Assembly: GCA_914767715.1 (NCBI GenBank)
Contig: OU612067.1
Span: 33,206,162-33,270,161, forward strand
Length of the DNA: 64,000 nucleotides
Source: Membranipora membranacea
Taxonomy: Eukaryota > Bryozoa > Gymnolaemata > Cheilostomatida > Membraniporidae
Direction: 5' to 3'
The position numbers and the translations under genes are program-made. The notes under the pieces were generated by a model. That model made no database searches and had not been told where the DNA came from. It saw only the letters and a list, made by a program, of their open reading frames with translations. Below are positions 9,801 to 24,800 of the stretch, in pieces. Within the stretch, counting starts at the first letter, position 1. The number at the start of each line of letters is the position of its first letter.

Positions 9801-12800
9801 GTAATGCACAAAGCTGATGCTGCCCAGCACATTATTTGCTACCCATTAATGCATTGCTGCGAAACCTTGGTTGTCCTTTAACCACATTGGTGAGACAAGT
9901 TAGCTATTTCAATAAATGAAAACTAGTGGACAGCGTGCAGGGAAAACAACGTGCACTGTCACAATTACCAAGTTACAAAAATGAATGTTCACAGATAACA
10001 GTGAACCAAGGTGTAAACTACTACGATTCATTAGTTGCACCAGATTTCATTAATGCTTGACCATCGTTTTGCTGATGAATACACAAAGGGTCACTGTTTC
10101 TCTTTCAGTATTTCATTACCATTTCAGTTTTTGCACTAAATTCCTGCTTGATTCCATCTAGCCATCAGAAATTAAGTCCCTCATCATAAACAGATGTGAG
10201 TGCCTTTGTGAATGATCATCATTAATTTACACAATTATTTTGGGGAGTTGCTCTTGCGTTGATTCTATATACTAATGTAGTCTACGTTCAATCCAGCACT
10301 TTTTATGTTCATTCCAGTGTTTTCGACTTTCATACCAGTCTACTTTCATTCCAGCTAATTTCAATCCCGTCGGCATTCATTCCAGCCGACAGTCATTCCA
10401 ATCCACTGTGCACACCAGCATATGATATGATCAAATTCTAGGGTGCATGACCTGATATGCCGATTTGTATTTTTAACAGTAATTTGATCACAAATAATTT
10501 TATTTTTTTCGACAATTCTTGTTTGGAATTGGATGAAAATTTTAAAATTATTGGTTTTCAATCAAATCGCTTTATTCTTCTGAAGAGAAGACTAAATACT
10601 GTTCTGCGTTTAATCAATATTAAGTCACTAACAAGGAGTGAGTACGAGCTGAGAGCAGGAAGATCCATAGAGAAATCCTCCTGTAAACCTGGCGAAGTGC
10701 ACAAGGGCGCCCGTAAACAGAGAGCACTGTGCGCATTTGAAACAATTTTAATAGAAATAGATCACATCATTGTTTTTTCTTTCTTCCTCTAAAATGTTTC
10801 ACCTTAGTATTGCAGGTGGTTGTTTCTTCTTTTTACAAGTGGAAACAACTCTAATGTTTCAAACTGTTGATATGGTAAAAGCAGGGAGGGTGGGATATAC
10901 CTCTCCCACCCCCCTTGAAAGAATAATTGTTGAAACTTTATTATCCTTCATTGTCATCGCGGAAAGGATCTTGTGCGTAAATATACGTAGAGTGGAAATT
11001 TCTTTACATTATTTGGTGGTTGATTGATAAAAGAATGTAAAACAGTAAAACAATCTTTACCGAAAGCCATGTGGCAGATCACATATGATGTAAGCTTAAT
11101 TTTGTAGAGTGATATGGCCAATAACCGTAGTATGATAATCTCTTCAGCTCGGGCAATGATTAAATGGCTCAAAACTTTTGAGAATTGGCATAGGCACCAT
11201 TAATTTGTTTTGTCGAAAAAAAAGTTTGTAACAAGGAGGCAATTTTGATGAAATCAACCACTTGGACTAACTTGTGCAATAAAAAACTCAAATCAAAATC
11301 AACCCGCTACTTATAAAATCAACTCACATCTCCAAGCTATAACTTTCTCCAGTGTTGGCTGGATGTGAACAATGTTAACGCATTTGTGAATGTGAACAGC
11401 TTAGGTTGCAAAAAGGCTGCGAAGGAAAAACTGAGCGGTGAAAAATTTGTGTGGTGGGAAAACAGCACTGTGGTAAATTGTCCTGTTGGGAAAATTGGTT
11501 GGTGGGAAATTGTCCTGTTGGGAAAACTGTTTGGTGGGAAAACGGCCTGGTGAGAAAATGGCTTGTTGAGCAAATGTCTGGCTGGAAAAATGGATTAGTG
11601 GGAAAACGTCCAGGTGGGAAACTAGATTGGTGGGAAAACGTGCAGGTGGGAAAATGGTACAGTGGGAAATCAACCAGGTGGGATTATGGCTCGGAGGAAT
11701 AATGGCTCGGTGGGAGAACGGCAGAGTGGGATAATGGGAGGTGGGAAAATGACATTGGGAAATTCGGATTCGCTCAAAGCGCGGAATTATTAGTTTCCCT
11801 AATCGGTACCACTCTGCTTTCCATTCAATACATATGAACACTAAGCAGGGTTTGGGTTATATATATAATTGTCTTGTCTTGTTTTTTTACCGTAATCTTC
11901 TACTGCTACTGAGTTGTTTCCTGAAAGTACCACACAGCTCAGTGAGCTATTGAAATACCTCTCTGCTTGCACTATTTTGCTATCGATATGCAAAAGTTTC
12001 TGTGGTGGGAGGCCGCTCGAGCGCCCCTCCCACACCCTCCCAGCCTACGGCGTTGGATCGGGCTGCGCCCGATCATTATGCTCATCTCTAAAAAACTCAA
12101 TTTTTTAGAATATACTCCCCTGGTCTACAGTATTTTATCTCCCCTGGCACGGATTCACATTTAAAGGATGATCTAATAACAGTATATCAGTAAGCCTAGC
12201 CCGGGCTTACCTAGGACAATCGCAGTGCTGCTATACTTACACTAGAAATTATCAAAAAACTGTGCTGGACGACGGTAGCGTAGTCAAAGATATTTTAGTG
12301 TTAACCCGTAACTGGGGAGATAACATACTGTAGAGTGTAGACCCTTCTAAACCCTTTCCGCACCTTATATTAGGTTAGATCATTCAATAATATCCTTGTG
12401 CGAAAAAAATTTACTTTTTTTGTACATTGCAGTGGCAAGGCTTTGATATGAACAGAGTTTGTTTTTTGCTTTCCTAGACACTTTAAAAGAGTACAGCAGA
12501 ATACCGAAGTTCCCTGTTTCAGAAATGCTAATATCTCTACATATTTTTTCAACTCATATCGACAGTAGTATGATGACACTTTCTATTCCTATGGGTGCAC
12601 AATTTGGTAACACCTTATGATAAATAAACGCATGATGAGATGACTGGAATTAGGCTTGGTATTGCTTAGTATCACAGAGTGCTCCACTTGATGGTAAAGA
12701 TTTTTCATTTATTTACCCGTTGCTGGGTAGATTTTGATCAGATTAAAAAGTGTGCTGACATGCGTTAGATCACTGTGAAAAAATGTGTGTATTGTGTATA

Positions 12801-15800
12801 GTATAGTGTTGTTTCAGGGCAATGCGTAGGGTGTAGATACAAAGTAGAGTTCCTATTATGATGACATCATTTCTTATCATGACATCTTAGTTCATACTCT
12901 TCCAGTTGCTCGGAAGGCTTAAAATGGAAAGTTCCTAATTGGATGAAAATTTGAGAGCAATACTCTCTGTTAATTAAATTCAGTAAACCCCATTCATTAT
13001 TATCATCATCTTTAGAGGAGAGATTTAAACAATTGAGCTTGCTCGGAAGGCTTGGAGCAAATAATCCCAAAGATCCCAAACCCGAAGAGAATAGCTGGAA
13101 AACAATACACCATGTTGATCAGACTGAACTTGATTATGTAGAGTACAACCCAGTGAACAATATGCAGGAACCTCCAGCATACCGACGCTTAGCAGTGTAC
13201 AGTACAAATCCTCTAGGATTTGTCATTAGTGAAGTCAGAGTTCTCGGCATACGTAAGTTTATAAAATAACGGTTACACTCTGCTGACCACAATATAATCA
13301 GGCAATTGTAATACCTTGCATTTGGTATTCGCTCTTCTAAAAAAAATGTTTTTGATCATGCTCAATCAGAGCAGCAAATATTCCCATACCAGTCAAAATG
13401 TGATTGTATACCTTTCAAAGGATAATCAAAGTGTAAAAAATCAGCCTTCTTAAATCTTATCAGGTACCATCGATGAATGAACTGCAACCTCTCACTTTTG
13501 TCACCAATTCCTACAGGGCTCCCTGAATTCAAAGCTACTAACCTCCGAATAAACTCTACATATACAGAACAATCAACCTTCTGTGTGACTTGCGAATGGG
13601 ACCCTCAATTATCTAACTTTACAGCAGTATCCAATATATTGTCAAAATATCAGGTATGTTGAAGTGATGACAGGACTGAGAAAGTGATTTATTTCATTAT
13701 GTTCATGTGTAAGAGCTGTGCAAGCAAAACTCAAACATCCATAATCTCATGGATAATAATCCATGGTATTTATAATGCCCACAATCTCTTTGTGTATAGG
13801 AATGATACAACTTTAACCAGGTTTAAAAAAATTAAAAAAAGAATCTTAGGACTCAAAATTGGGCAAAGAAATCTGACAGTGATTAGCGTTAGAGTGTACT
13901 AAATAGGGTGTGATGAAGTCAAAACGAGATTACAGTATGTAATAATGGAGTCCTCACCATTGTTATAATAAGCATCTGCATAAGTTCCTGCTTTGTAAAG
14001 AATAGTGTGTGGGACCGAAATAATAAAACTGACACCGCATTCCAGCCAGTAACCTCAGCCTAGCTCTTAGAATTTGAGTAGTTCAGAGCCTGATGGGTGG
14101 CATGTAATGGAGATTCCAGATCTGACAGCCATTAGGATCTCAACTCATTTCTTGTTTATCAACTTTTACCATATATGGAATGACACAACGTTACAACCAT
14201 AGCTAACATAGTTTGCAAATTAAACCTCCCGAGACAAATTTAGAAGGTGTTGCACCGTTTTTGTTTTTAAAGAGTTTAATGAATTGTACACTGAGAATCC
14301 TCTCCTTAAATCCTGTGTTTCATATTTAACTTGTTATTACTAGTCATTGCAGCCGTACTGTCCATTCATATTTTTAGAACCGTCTCTGCAATTACCCTAT
14401 TCCTTACTGATTTTTTGGGACTCTTAAATATGAAAGGAAAAACTTCCCCCGTTTAGATTCCTTATCCAATTGTAGAGTGATTGACTAAACGGGTTTTGTC
14501 ATGGTATGTTACTGATAAAGGGCCGAAGCTGAGTCAGCAAAGTTTTGAATAAACAACAGCTCAATTTCATATAATCGCTCCATCATGTTCAGTAATGAGG
14601 CTGAAGGGTCGGAGAGTTTGACCACAGTTGAACTCAATCAGTTGTCTCAGAAACAAGATAACGTTACTGTGTAAGATCTTGTTCACTAAAAAAAAGTTAT
14701 TTAAATATTTTTTTTAACGTCAAAAGGCCATAAATGACAGCACTGTAAGTTGTTAGGAGTCCAAGCTGTTCATATGCTAAAGGTTCCAGACAATTAAGTA
14801 ATCAAACATATATGAGATCAAGGATCTTGCTATGTTATTAGTATCTCAGAGATTGATTTTCACAAAAAATCTTCGTTACCTGATTCACATCATGTTCATT
14901 GTTGTTTGAAGAGCCTGTTGTGATATCTGCGGCTTGCCTCTTGATTTATTGCCACCCAAGTTTTTCATGCATGCTATATGCAAACGAATCCATTGTGTTA
15001 TTAGTATTACCGGAACGATTCGAAAACACAGAGATTCACCTAAAAGACTGGTGACTTTATACTTATAGCGCAGTTTTGATGTTTCAAGATCATTTAAAAA
15101 TATACATGACCAGTTAAATCACGTGAACTGATTTAATATGGTCACAAGCCTTCGATACTTTTTGAACATTTTATTTACTAGATGTATCTAAATGTGTATT
15201 GATTTCCAGGCTACTTTCAACAATCAATGGCAGCCTCTCGGTCAGAATAGGAGTATGTCAAACTGCAGTATCCCATTCTCTACACTAGTGTCATGCAAAG
15301 TCAGAGTTCAACCACCATATTACATCTACCAAACCAACACATCTACGACAAATATAACAACAGCATGCACAGGTAAAAATATTTATGACCAGATAATGTG
15401 CTACATAACCGCTCAATCATTTGTTTGCACAGGTAGATGAACAGTCAGAAAACCGTAAATAATAGGTATAATAAGTATCAGAGAGTTACACTCGTGAAAG
15501 GCAACAAAATTTTAAAAAGATATCAAGATTTTCTTAGAATCTTTTATTTTCATCCAATGATGGTCTACTTGACCTTGCAACAGTTCATGCTTGATTCGTT
15601 CATCTGATTGACAGCCCCAGCCAATGTAATCGTACAACCGAATCCAGAGGAGATTGTTAATCAGGGACAACTCAAGCTGCAGTACACGATTGATTGGGAG
15701 GTTTGTTATAAAATTAAATATTATTGATCAATAATTGAGATGGTGAAAGAAAAGTATCAACCATTCGTGTAAGACAAATAATAATAAGAATGAATCTAGC

Positions 15801-18800
15801 AACTTCTCCAATACAAGATTCAAGGTTCAATCCCTATGGACTAGGTAGCACGGTATGGCATGTGTCACATCGTACTCTCTCTCTCCTTACTTGGGTCTAC
15901 CATGTGAATAAGTTTCAGCATTAGAATTCTGATATTGGAAATGCTGTGGCTCTCAATCTTTTACGTATTAACCTTAGTCGGCATTGGAAATCAGTGGGTT
16001 GAAGGACTCAGCTTTGTTTCTGCCATAGAAATGGACGAAATCATCAATTTACATCAAATGAGATTTTTAGAATGACCTAATAAAAAATTTTGATTTTTAA
16101 GTAGGTAACCACACTTAATATAAGTTTTTGAGGAGATACACTCAGCTTACAGACATGAAAACTCTTTTTAGGCCCCAGCTAACCCGGTGTGCACAGAATT
16201 CAAGGAATATGCCATAGAAATTTCCAGAGGTGCAACGACTGCAGAGATATCTTCTGATGTTTCAAATATCAAAATAGATACAGACTGGGGACAGCTTCTC
16301 TCAGTTAAGATATGGACAGTGAACAGTGATGGTGTAAGATCACCTAATGTAGCTATCATTTCTACAACTACTATCTCAACAGGTTAGTGAGACACACTGA
16401 CAAGTTTATTCCGGAAACAACATATAATGTATAGTATAGGTATGTTTATTGTATTGTATCATTGGTGATTAAATCATTTTTTGGTTGAGAGCACTGTTGT
16501 AAAAACAAAGGATACGAAATAAAATCTAAACTGACTTAAATAATCCAGTCGAAAAAGTGTAGCTAGTATTGTATTGTATTTTTATGAAACATACACTATC
16601 ATAACAGTGATGATACAAATCGTATGCTGGTGATAGCTCTCAGTTTAGGTCTTATGCATAAAGCTGTTGTTATAAAAAGTCATAAAATAGTTGCAAAAAG
16701 CTAAACTGTTGTTTGTTTGGCAACGTTTTGGTCTGAATCTGTAAGCATTTCGAGAGGATATCCTTGGGGTTTAGTTAAAAATAATCCTTTGATGTCATGG
16801 GTGGCATTCACCATCTAAAATGGTACTAGAATGTTTACAACAAAGAGAGAAACTAAAATCATTTAGCTGAGGTAATTGTAAAGCTATACATCGCTCCTCA
16901 TACTCGAATGCAGGGAGGATAACCCTAAGGGCTGATCTCTGTATACTCTCAAGTCTAGCCTTGCTTCCATCAGAGAGAAAGGTGTAAAACGCATAAGAAA
17001 AATACAAGTCTTGCATTCAGAGACTAGGTGAGCAATGTGCTTGTTAAACCTGAGCTTTTGGTCAACATAAATTCCTAAAAAATTTACATAAGGTTGGGGT
17101 AGTAGGAGATTTTCATTTAAATTTACTCCAGGAAAAAAATTAGCATGGTTAGATAGTGATCATTGAATTTTCCTCAGACCATCATTGTGTGGCTTCGATT
17201 GCTGGTTAAATAGCACTATAATTGTTTACATCAGATACAGCTGTATAAAAAGACGTGTCGTCAGCATATTCGACATGAGAAAACTTAGGGACTTTGAGAT
17301 CATAAGCCAAAGTATTGGGCCCAGTTCAGTGCCTTGTGGTGTTCCAACGATCGATGGTATATAGCTTGATGACTGGGCGAGGCCATATCTTTCAGTCTGA
17401 AGTCGGTCTTGCAGGAAATCAGAAACAGAGCAGTGATGTTCTTGTTAAAACAGTGAGCTCTCATCTTGTTGACTGGGAGATTAGGCTGGAGTCTGTCAAA
17501 AGCTTTTGAGAAATCCACTCCTGCTAGTTGGACAAATTTGGTATTCGCTTTGTCCAATTTTTCACTTAAGTCATCTAGAAGCTGTATTAATGCGGCCACA
17601 GATCCAATCTTGGGTTGGTAAGCATATTGGTTTGAGTCTACTATTTCTGAGAGTTTACTTTTCATTATGTTTAATATTACATCCTCCGATAGCTTGCCAA
17701 GATGGAACAGCAAGGAGATGGGACGATAGTCCTTATACTGAGTAGGAAACAGGATTTTAGGAATAGGTTTTATCTGTGCACATTTCCATTTACATGGAAA
17801 TTCTAATGTTGTTGGCATGATGTTTATTATGTCCTGTAACAGTACACAGATATCTTCTGAGCCCTCGGCGGATACCCAGGTAGGAAAATCTTCTGTTGAT
17901 TTCCTGGTGTTTAGTTTGTTAAGTAAGAGCTTTATTTCATCCAAGCTGAGATGTTCGAGAAGTGTAGCATTTTTATGGCAGTGGATAGTCTCCGGTGATT
18001 CAGTCAAATCAACACTGGTATAGTACAAGTTAAGGCGGTCACTGAACGTCTCAGCAATATTGGTAGACCATCAATGATGGGTGTAGTCGCTGATGCTGAG
18101 GGTTGTCCTGGCTTGGTAATGGAATTTAGCGTATACGACCATTGTTTGGTATTCTGGGTGTTGTTCAGTCTCTTTTGAACATAATCTCGTTTAGCCGCTC
18201 TGACAGATATTCGTACCTTTGATCTAGGGCTACATCAGATAGATTTATTTTCTTCTGATGCTTTGTCTCTTCGTTGCATTGATTGATTGATTGATTTCAT
18301 TCTATCACTAACACCATACGGTGTTGCGAAAAATAGATTGCAGTACTTTGCTAATATTTGGAGAGAACCTTGCATATGCTGACTAAAATAATGCACCTAG
18401 AAAGTAAGGAATAATAGTTATAAAAACTCATTGGGCTTTATGCTCATGGATCTCAGGAAGCTATCTCTTCCCCAGGAGCTTCGGTATTTGGTATGACGGT
18501 AGTGACCCAAAAGACATTATTCAAGAAAATTGTTTATAAAGTGGTCGGAATCATTGATCATCTGTAACATCATTGTTTTGGTTCGCTTTTGTATAAAATT
18601 GTCCATGCTGTCTATGTCTTCTAACCCTAGTCTCAAGGCTCATTTAACTACATATCCAATGTCTTTCTTACTTCTAGAAAAAAGGCTAGTATACACTATG
18701 GGGAGACAGTACATGAGCAGGGATAACACAACATTTTTGAATAGCATACGGGCCAGTGGTTTTTAGTACTTAGGTAAAGAAAAGTCCGTACAATATACAC

Positions 18801-21800
18801 TAATGTTTGTTGTTTATATTGGCTTAGAAATCTTGTCATCCAACCAGTTACTTTTGTGTCTAGATGTTGAAGTTGGAGTATGAGGTATTCCACTCTGTTA
18901 GTGTTGAATGCAGAGGAAAAATCGAGAAAGAGACATCTAGCACAATGTAAGGATTTAATGTCAATAAAGTTTGTCAAAGTAGCTAGGAGGCAGAGTATGG
19001 CATCTTGGGTAGATCTCCCTGGTCTATAGGCATACTGATGTTGGTCGATGGTTGTGTGCTGGATATTATAGTTCTTTATTACTTTTCTCCATGACTTTAC
19101 AGAGGCAGCTGGTTAGTGCGATGGGTCTATAGTCTTTTAGCTGAGATGGGGTGTTGACTTTAGGTAGTGGTTTTATAATTGCTGATTTCCAAAGGGTTGG
19201 CATTGAATGTTTTTCTATTGATGACTGGAACAGTTTTGTAATGGTAGTAGCTAGTTGATTTGAGCATAAACATATGACATAGACATAGACAGATGAGACC
19301 CCGAAGAGGACTCGTTATACAGTCTGGGCGGTCTGACCTTAGTCTCTCAGTTTTTAAAGGACAATGGCGATCTAAGATTTCTTCTATTATTTGGTGGAGA
19401 GCTTTTACTTTGGAGTGAACTGTTGTGGCAGATAGAACAGCATCCCAAGTTTGTTAGGCAAGGTCGAGTATTACTTGTGTTTTCCGTTGTTTATGTACAA
19501 TCCTCTTGGTTGATCTGATAAAGTTAGGTGGCTTGATTGAGTGATTCCTCTTATTGAACACCCAGCAATGGTCATTGTTGCTTATAGGTGCTAGATGTAT
19601 CGCTGGTCGAAACTCTGCTATATTGGTGAGTACTAAGTCAAACATGGCGTTACTTCTAGTGTTGAAATTAAAGAGGTTTTCGATGCCAAGCTGAGAGCAT
19701 ATGTCCTCAATAGGAAGATGATTAAAGTCGCCTGTAATTACAAATTTTGCAAGTGGGTGGTTCTTACACAAGGACACAGAACCTTCTCAGGTCAGTTCTG
19801 TGTTTTGGTAAAGCCAGAGTCCTGAGGGGTATTTGAATAAAATCACAGGTGAATTGTTTAGATGAAGATGTTTTAGGTTGGTATTCGTAAAGTTCACTTA
19901 TTGATTCGCATATTTGTTTTTCGCCACTTAGTTTGAAGGCTTTACGAACCTGACGATTTGGATCCTTGAGATCGTCAGCGGTTAGGAAGTGATTGCCAGA
20001 TGGCAAGAGATGACACTCTCAATGAATGCCTTGTAGGCTAGCCTGATCGTCTAGTTTTGATAGTCTTCTCATAATATATAGACGTTTGCTGATTTTATCT
20101 GTTATACTTTCTGAGAATTAACGTTTTGAGGTGACTGGGTTGGGGCCTCTATTTATATTTTCTAGTATGTATCGTCAGCGTATTTTAGTATGAATAATAT
20201 GGTTTGAGATGAATTCATTGTCTCAACATACAGGGAAACCAGAATAGGCGGGAGCACACACCGAAGGTTCAGCTGGTGTTCATACATCGCCACCATGATT
20301 TAGGGTTTGTGTTCTATGTGTGAGAAAGCTGGGAATCCAGGTAGTGATGTTAGAGTGGATGCTTTTATCTTTCAGGTTCTCAATATTGATGATAACAATG
20401 ATGCTTTCAAGATGTTTGGATACAAAATCAACAAGCATAATCAGGGCTTTGCCAGTACCTCTGTTGCGTTTGTAGGGGAACTGGTTCTAACCATTTAGCT
20501 TATACAGATATTGTAAGGGCTATAGGCTGGTAGTTTTGGCACATGATACTTTTGGGATCAAAATAACAGATGTGGTTTTCCAAATCTAAGGCACAGATTG
20601 CTGTTCTTATAGACAAATTAAATAGGTCACATATAATTTGAGACACAACATCAAAGGAAAAAGTAGTATAGTTATCATCAATCGTTGACCAAAGCCGCCA
20701 ATTTTTCTCACATAACTTCCCCAGTGCCTGTAATCTTGGCGGTTTTGGTCTCACCAAAACCGCCACCTCTATGTTAACTTAGTCAATTTCTAAATTAAAT
20801 GGCTTGTTTGGTCTGACCAAAACCGCCACAGTAGCTGCACATCCTACTTGTATTCTTTTGAGTTGCGGTCTTGATTAACCGAAACAGTCAATAAAGATAT
20901 CTTTTTTCAGACAGGTGAGCACAACTCCCATAATAAATAGACTTATCATGAGATCTATACTATTCGTATTTTCCTTAAGAACCGAAACCTCGTCATACCA
21001 TAGGCCTACATACATAGTCTTACCAACATTCATAGTAAGTACATGGATACTACATCATACATACATAATAATATACTAGTTACGTATTACTATAATAATG
21101 ATGTGATACCTGTCCTGCAGTCGACCTACATGATGAGAGGCTGGATGACCACATCCATAGCTGTGGTTGGCTGATCCCATGTAATAACAGTCACATAATT
21201 GGCATTGACCATAGGAGCCATTTGCACTAGACATGTTTTTATTTCTATTGCAAGTTAAATTGCAAAGTACTCGCACTAGTTTTGAGGAAATTACGAATAG
21301 TATATGTCACATGAAGAGTCTATTTATGGTAGGAGTTGTGCTCACCTGTCTGAAATAAAAATTCTTTATTGGCCGTTTTGGTCGACCAAAACCACCACTC
21401 AAGGGAATACAAGAAGGATGTGCAGCTACTGTGGTTGTTCTGGTCAGACCGAACATGCCATTTAATTTAGAAATTGACTAAGACAACATAGAGGTTAGTA
21501 TTAAAAAGCGGGACACAGAACTGAATTTTAAAAAGAGCTGAGCCTTGTCACATTGCTCTGGAAGAAATGAGTTCTTTGAATCAATATTTTATGTCTGTTT
21601 TCTTCCCTAAATGATTGAATAGATTGATAGGGATGCCCTTTAAGAGTTGACGCCAACAAATTTAGAAATAATATGTTGTAAGTAAATACAGTAAGTTGCC
21701 AGAGAACAGCATGGTTTGCGGTAAAAACTTCATAGGTGGATATTTGGCAACAATACCTTTGAAAACTGAAAACTTTGCTTTAGTAATCTCCCTTTGACCA

Positions 21801-24800
21801 ATATGTGCACCATAAAACATCATTACGTTTAGTATAACTTATATTGGCATCCAATTTCAACCTGCTGTTGACCTATAATTGTACTGCCATCCATCCTCTT
21901 TTCATATAAAAAATTGCCCATCAATGACGGAACAGCTCGGCGTGATTCTGGACTTTTTTCCAGCTTGTCCTGTTTCATATTCACTATGATTCCATGGTAC
22001 GATTTTGCAAGGATTTTTGGAGTAATCGCCCCATGGAAATGACATTAAAGTCACTTTCAGATTGTGACGACAGACTATTTGGACGCGAATACCCATACCG
22101 TGTTAATTCGACCTCCATCCTAATTGGAATTGTTAAAATCCACAAATTCGAAGCATGGGATCATAGTGATTGTAGTATCAGATCAAGGAGTCAAAACATA
22201 AAAGAGTGGTGACTCGGGAAATTCTGGCAATACAATCAAAATATTGCTTCGGCTTCGCTTTCGGAGCTTCGCCTGAATTTTCAACCAGTCAAACCCTTGC
22301 TCCTGTGTTAGATTGTTCAAACCTCCTCAAATATGTTTTGTTCTTTGGAAGATGTACGTAAAGACGGAAAGAAAGAAAGAAAGAACTCAAATCTTAGGAT
22401 CTACTACTAAATATTTGGCAAGAACGATTTTTAAACTCGAAGACAGGTGTTAAAGGCCCACTCATAGTAAAGCAATAACCCGGCCATATCAAATTCAAAT
22501 GGGGTTAGCATCATTCAGATTTCCCGTGCGTTTTTGGAAAGAAGAGGAGCAGTAGAAGTGTTTTTTTAAATGGGAATTGGATGTGCTGATGCTGATCATT
22601 TGATACACACCCCAAATCAATTTTCATTCCAGAAATCACATAGGAAAGTGGTTCAACTACACCTGATGTAATAAAAAACAACCCCAGTTTTTTATGCTTT
22701 CAAATCATCCGCTTCAAACTATTCTCGGGCTCTATTGGCCAATATTGATTTATGGTTTCAGAGGTTGCCTAGATACTGTTGATCTTATATATGACACTTG
22801 ACCACTTGAGAAAGCTATCAAGTGATTTTCATGCAGAACCCGAATGCAACATCGACCGGCTATTAGAGGCAGAGAGCAAGGCCAGTCATTAGACTAATCA
22901 GCTTATGGTATTGCTGGTCATTTTGTCCACCTTAGTTTGAGACAGGTAATCTGAACGCGAATATATAAACTGATCCAATGCCGCACACAAACAATTTGTA
23001 AGCAAAAAAAATCACTCCATCATCATGTTAAAAGGTTATCTAGTATCAAATTTAAATCTATCTGGTTATAGAATATCACCTCTAATTTCTTGAGGGACAT
23101 GAATTAATTCTCTTCTCAGGAGGTTTTCACCTCATATTCATGTGCGTCTCAAAATACAAATTAAATGGTACATCAATCAAGATAGGTTTCTCTATATCTT
23201 GGGTGACACCATTTATATACCACAACATTATCCACCTCATCTCATCTCACAACTTAGCGCCCTTTGGGTAGATCATATTCCAACCAGCCATTCTTAGGCC
23301 TAAATGATGAGACCAAATGCCAAACGAATACTGGCATGAAAACAATAGATACTCTGAATTGATCATGGTGATACACCTCACAAAATGGAGACTAATATTT
23401 ATTATCTCGAATACAGTAACAGTACATTCATTAATGATTCCTATTGGCAGGTGCCGGCAAAAGCAGTCATACCATACAAAAAGTACTCACCAGAGTGACT
23501 CTTGACAAATATGTCTATAAATGCTATATTGATATCAATAATCATTGCAATGATAGTTAAAAAACAGCTGATTCATGTGTATCCTCATCAACTGACAGTT
23601 GAGTTGAGCTCAATCATTCATTGACATAATTTTATGAAAACATTGCACTCAATTACGTTTAGCGCAGTATCAGGCTTTCGTATCTTGATCCGCACCAGCT
23701 GGTGGTCTGTGAATGCTGTTGTCCCGCTATGAGATCTGGAAATGCGCACCAGCTCTTTACATGACATCCTGATCAGAATATAGCCTATCTGATTCCTAAA
23801 AGGGTTGTGACGAATAGTGCCATCTGCACTTTTTCAGTGTCTATATGGGCTTTCCCAGGTGGTTCTATGTCTCAATGGGTGGTCAAACAACGTGATGGTG
23901 ACGACCATTTCATGCTGTACTGAAGATTCTAGCAGTTCCTTCCCGTTTGAATTCAGTATTCCTTTCCCGAATTTGCCCATAGCCATCTTGTATTCGCGAT
24001 GTCCAGACCCTGTTTTAGCATTGAAGTCTCCTAGAACTATAAGCATAGCTCTTTTGCAAACCCTGTTCACTAGTGATGATAGTTCCGAGTAGAATTCTTC
24101 CCTCACATCTGGTCTTTTCTCACATTCCGGTAGGGTTGGTGCATAGCGATTGACAACATAAATGGGTCTCTTCAGTTTTTCTGATTCTTTCATTGTGATC
24201 TTCATCATACATAGCCTGTTTGAGACTGGTGTGAGACTACATAGGGTGTCTTCTTTCACTATGAGTGCAACGCCTGTTTTGTTGTTTACATGTGATCCGA
24301 ATGGTGTACTATATACGGGTTCTTACCATCTGATGTGCTTATTACTTCAGTGTCAGTTTGTCTACAGTGAGTTTCCTGTATTGCTAGTTAGGGCAGATAG
24401 TAGGCTACCATGTCATCAGCAAGTGTGAGTTTCTTTTCCTGTGTTCTGATCCCTCTGCAATTGAGTTTTCCAATCATAAGCTTCCTCATTTCGGTGGTTA
24501 AAATGTTGACTAAAAGTTGTGTTACTATAAGATGGGTTGAGCAGTGCAGTTGAGCAGTGTCGTTGAGCTAAAATCTGTAGTGTTAACAGAGTTGGTAAAA
24601 TTTGAGACTTGTCAGAATCTCGCGCCGCATTAGATCTGACTCTGAATTGATGATTATGATACACCTCACAAAATGGCGACTGATATTGATCTCCAATACA
24701 GAAATGGTACATTTATTAATGACTCATATTGGCAGGTGCCGGCAAAAGCAGCCATAGAATACAAAAGGTACTCACCAGAGAGACTCTTAACAAATAAATG

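Larger units (their letters stand above)
7699..12479. mobile_element. 4.8-kb foldback-type element in intron 2 of receptor 2
   Basis: The ends are inverted copies: TCTAGGAAAGCAAAAAACAA from 7700 and its inverse ending at about 12479, with similarity continuing for about 115 bp or more. Further inside are inverted 16-bp-period arrays (8122-8460 and 11441-11772) and an inverted block (about 8820-8990 and 10238-10420). The paralogous intron of receptor 3 runs straight through at about 49229, so the whole block is an insertion. No transposase is recognisable inside, so it is presumably non-autonomous. No target duplication is evident. Confidence 0.75.

Noticed and set aside
10457-10792. 111-codon frame inside the foldback element as a possible transposase
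   Set aside because: Too short, and no catalytic motif is visible.
13684-13902. Open frame overlapping the start of receptor intron 4 (also 50391-50705)
   Set aside because: It begins after a sound donor and has no FN3 pattern. It is intronic read-through.
21076-21276. Cysteine-containing 66-codon frame that might be a small secreted peptide
   Set aside because: It lies in the core of a miniature inverted-repeat element and has no signal peptide or paralogue in the window.
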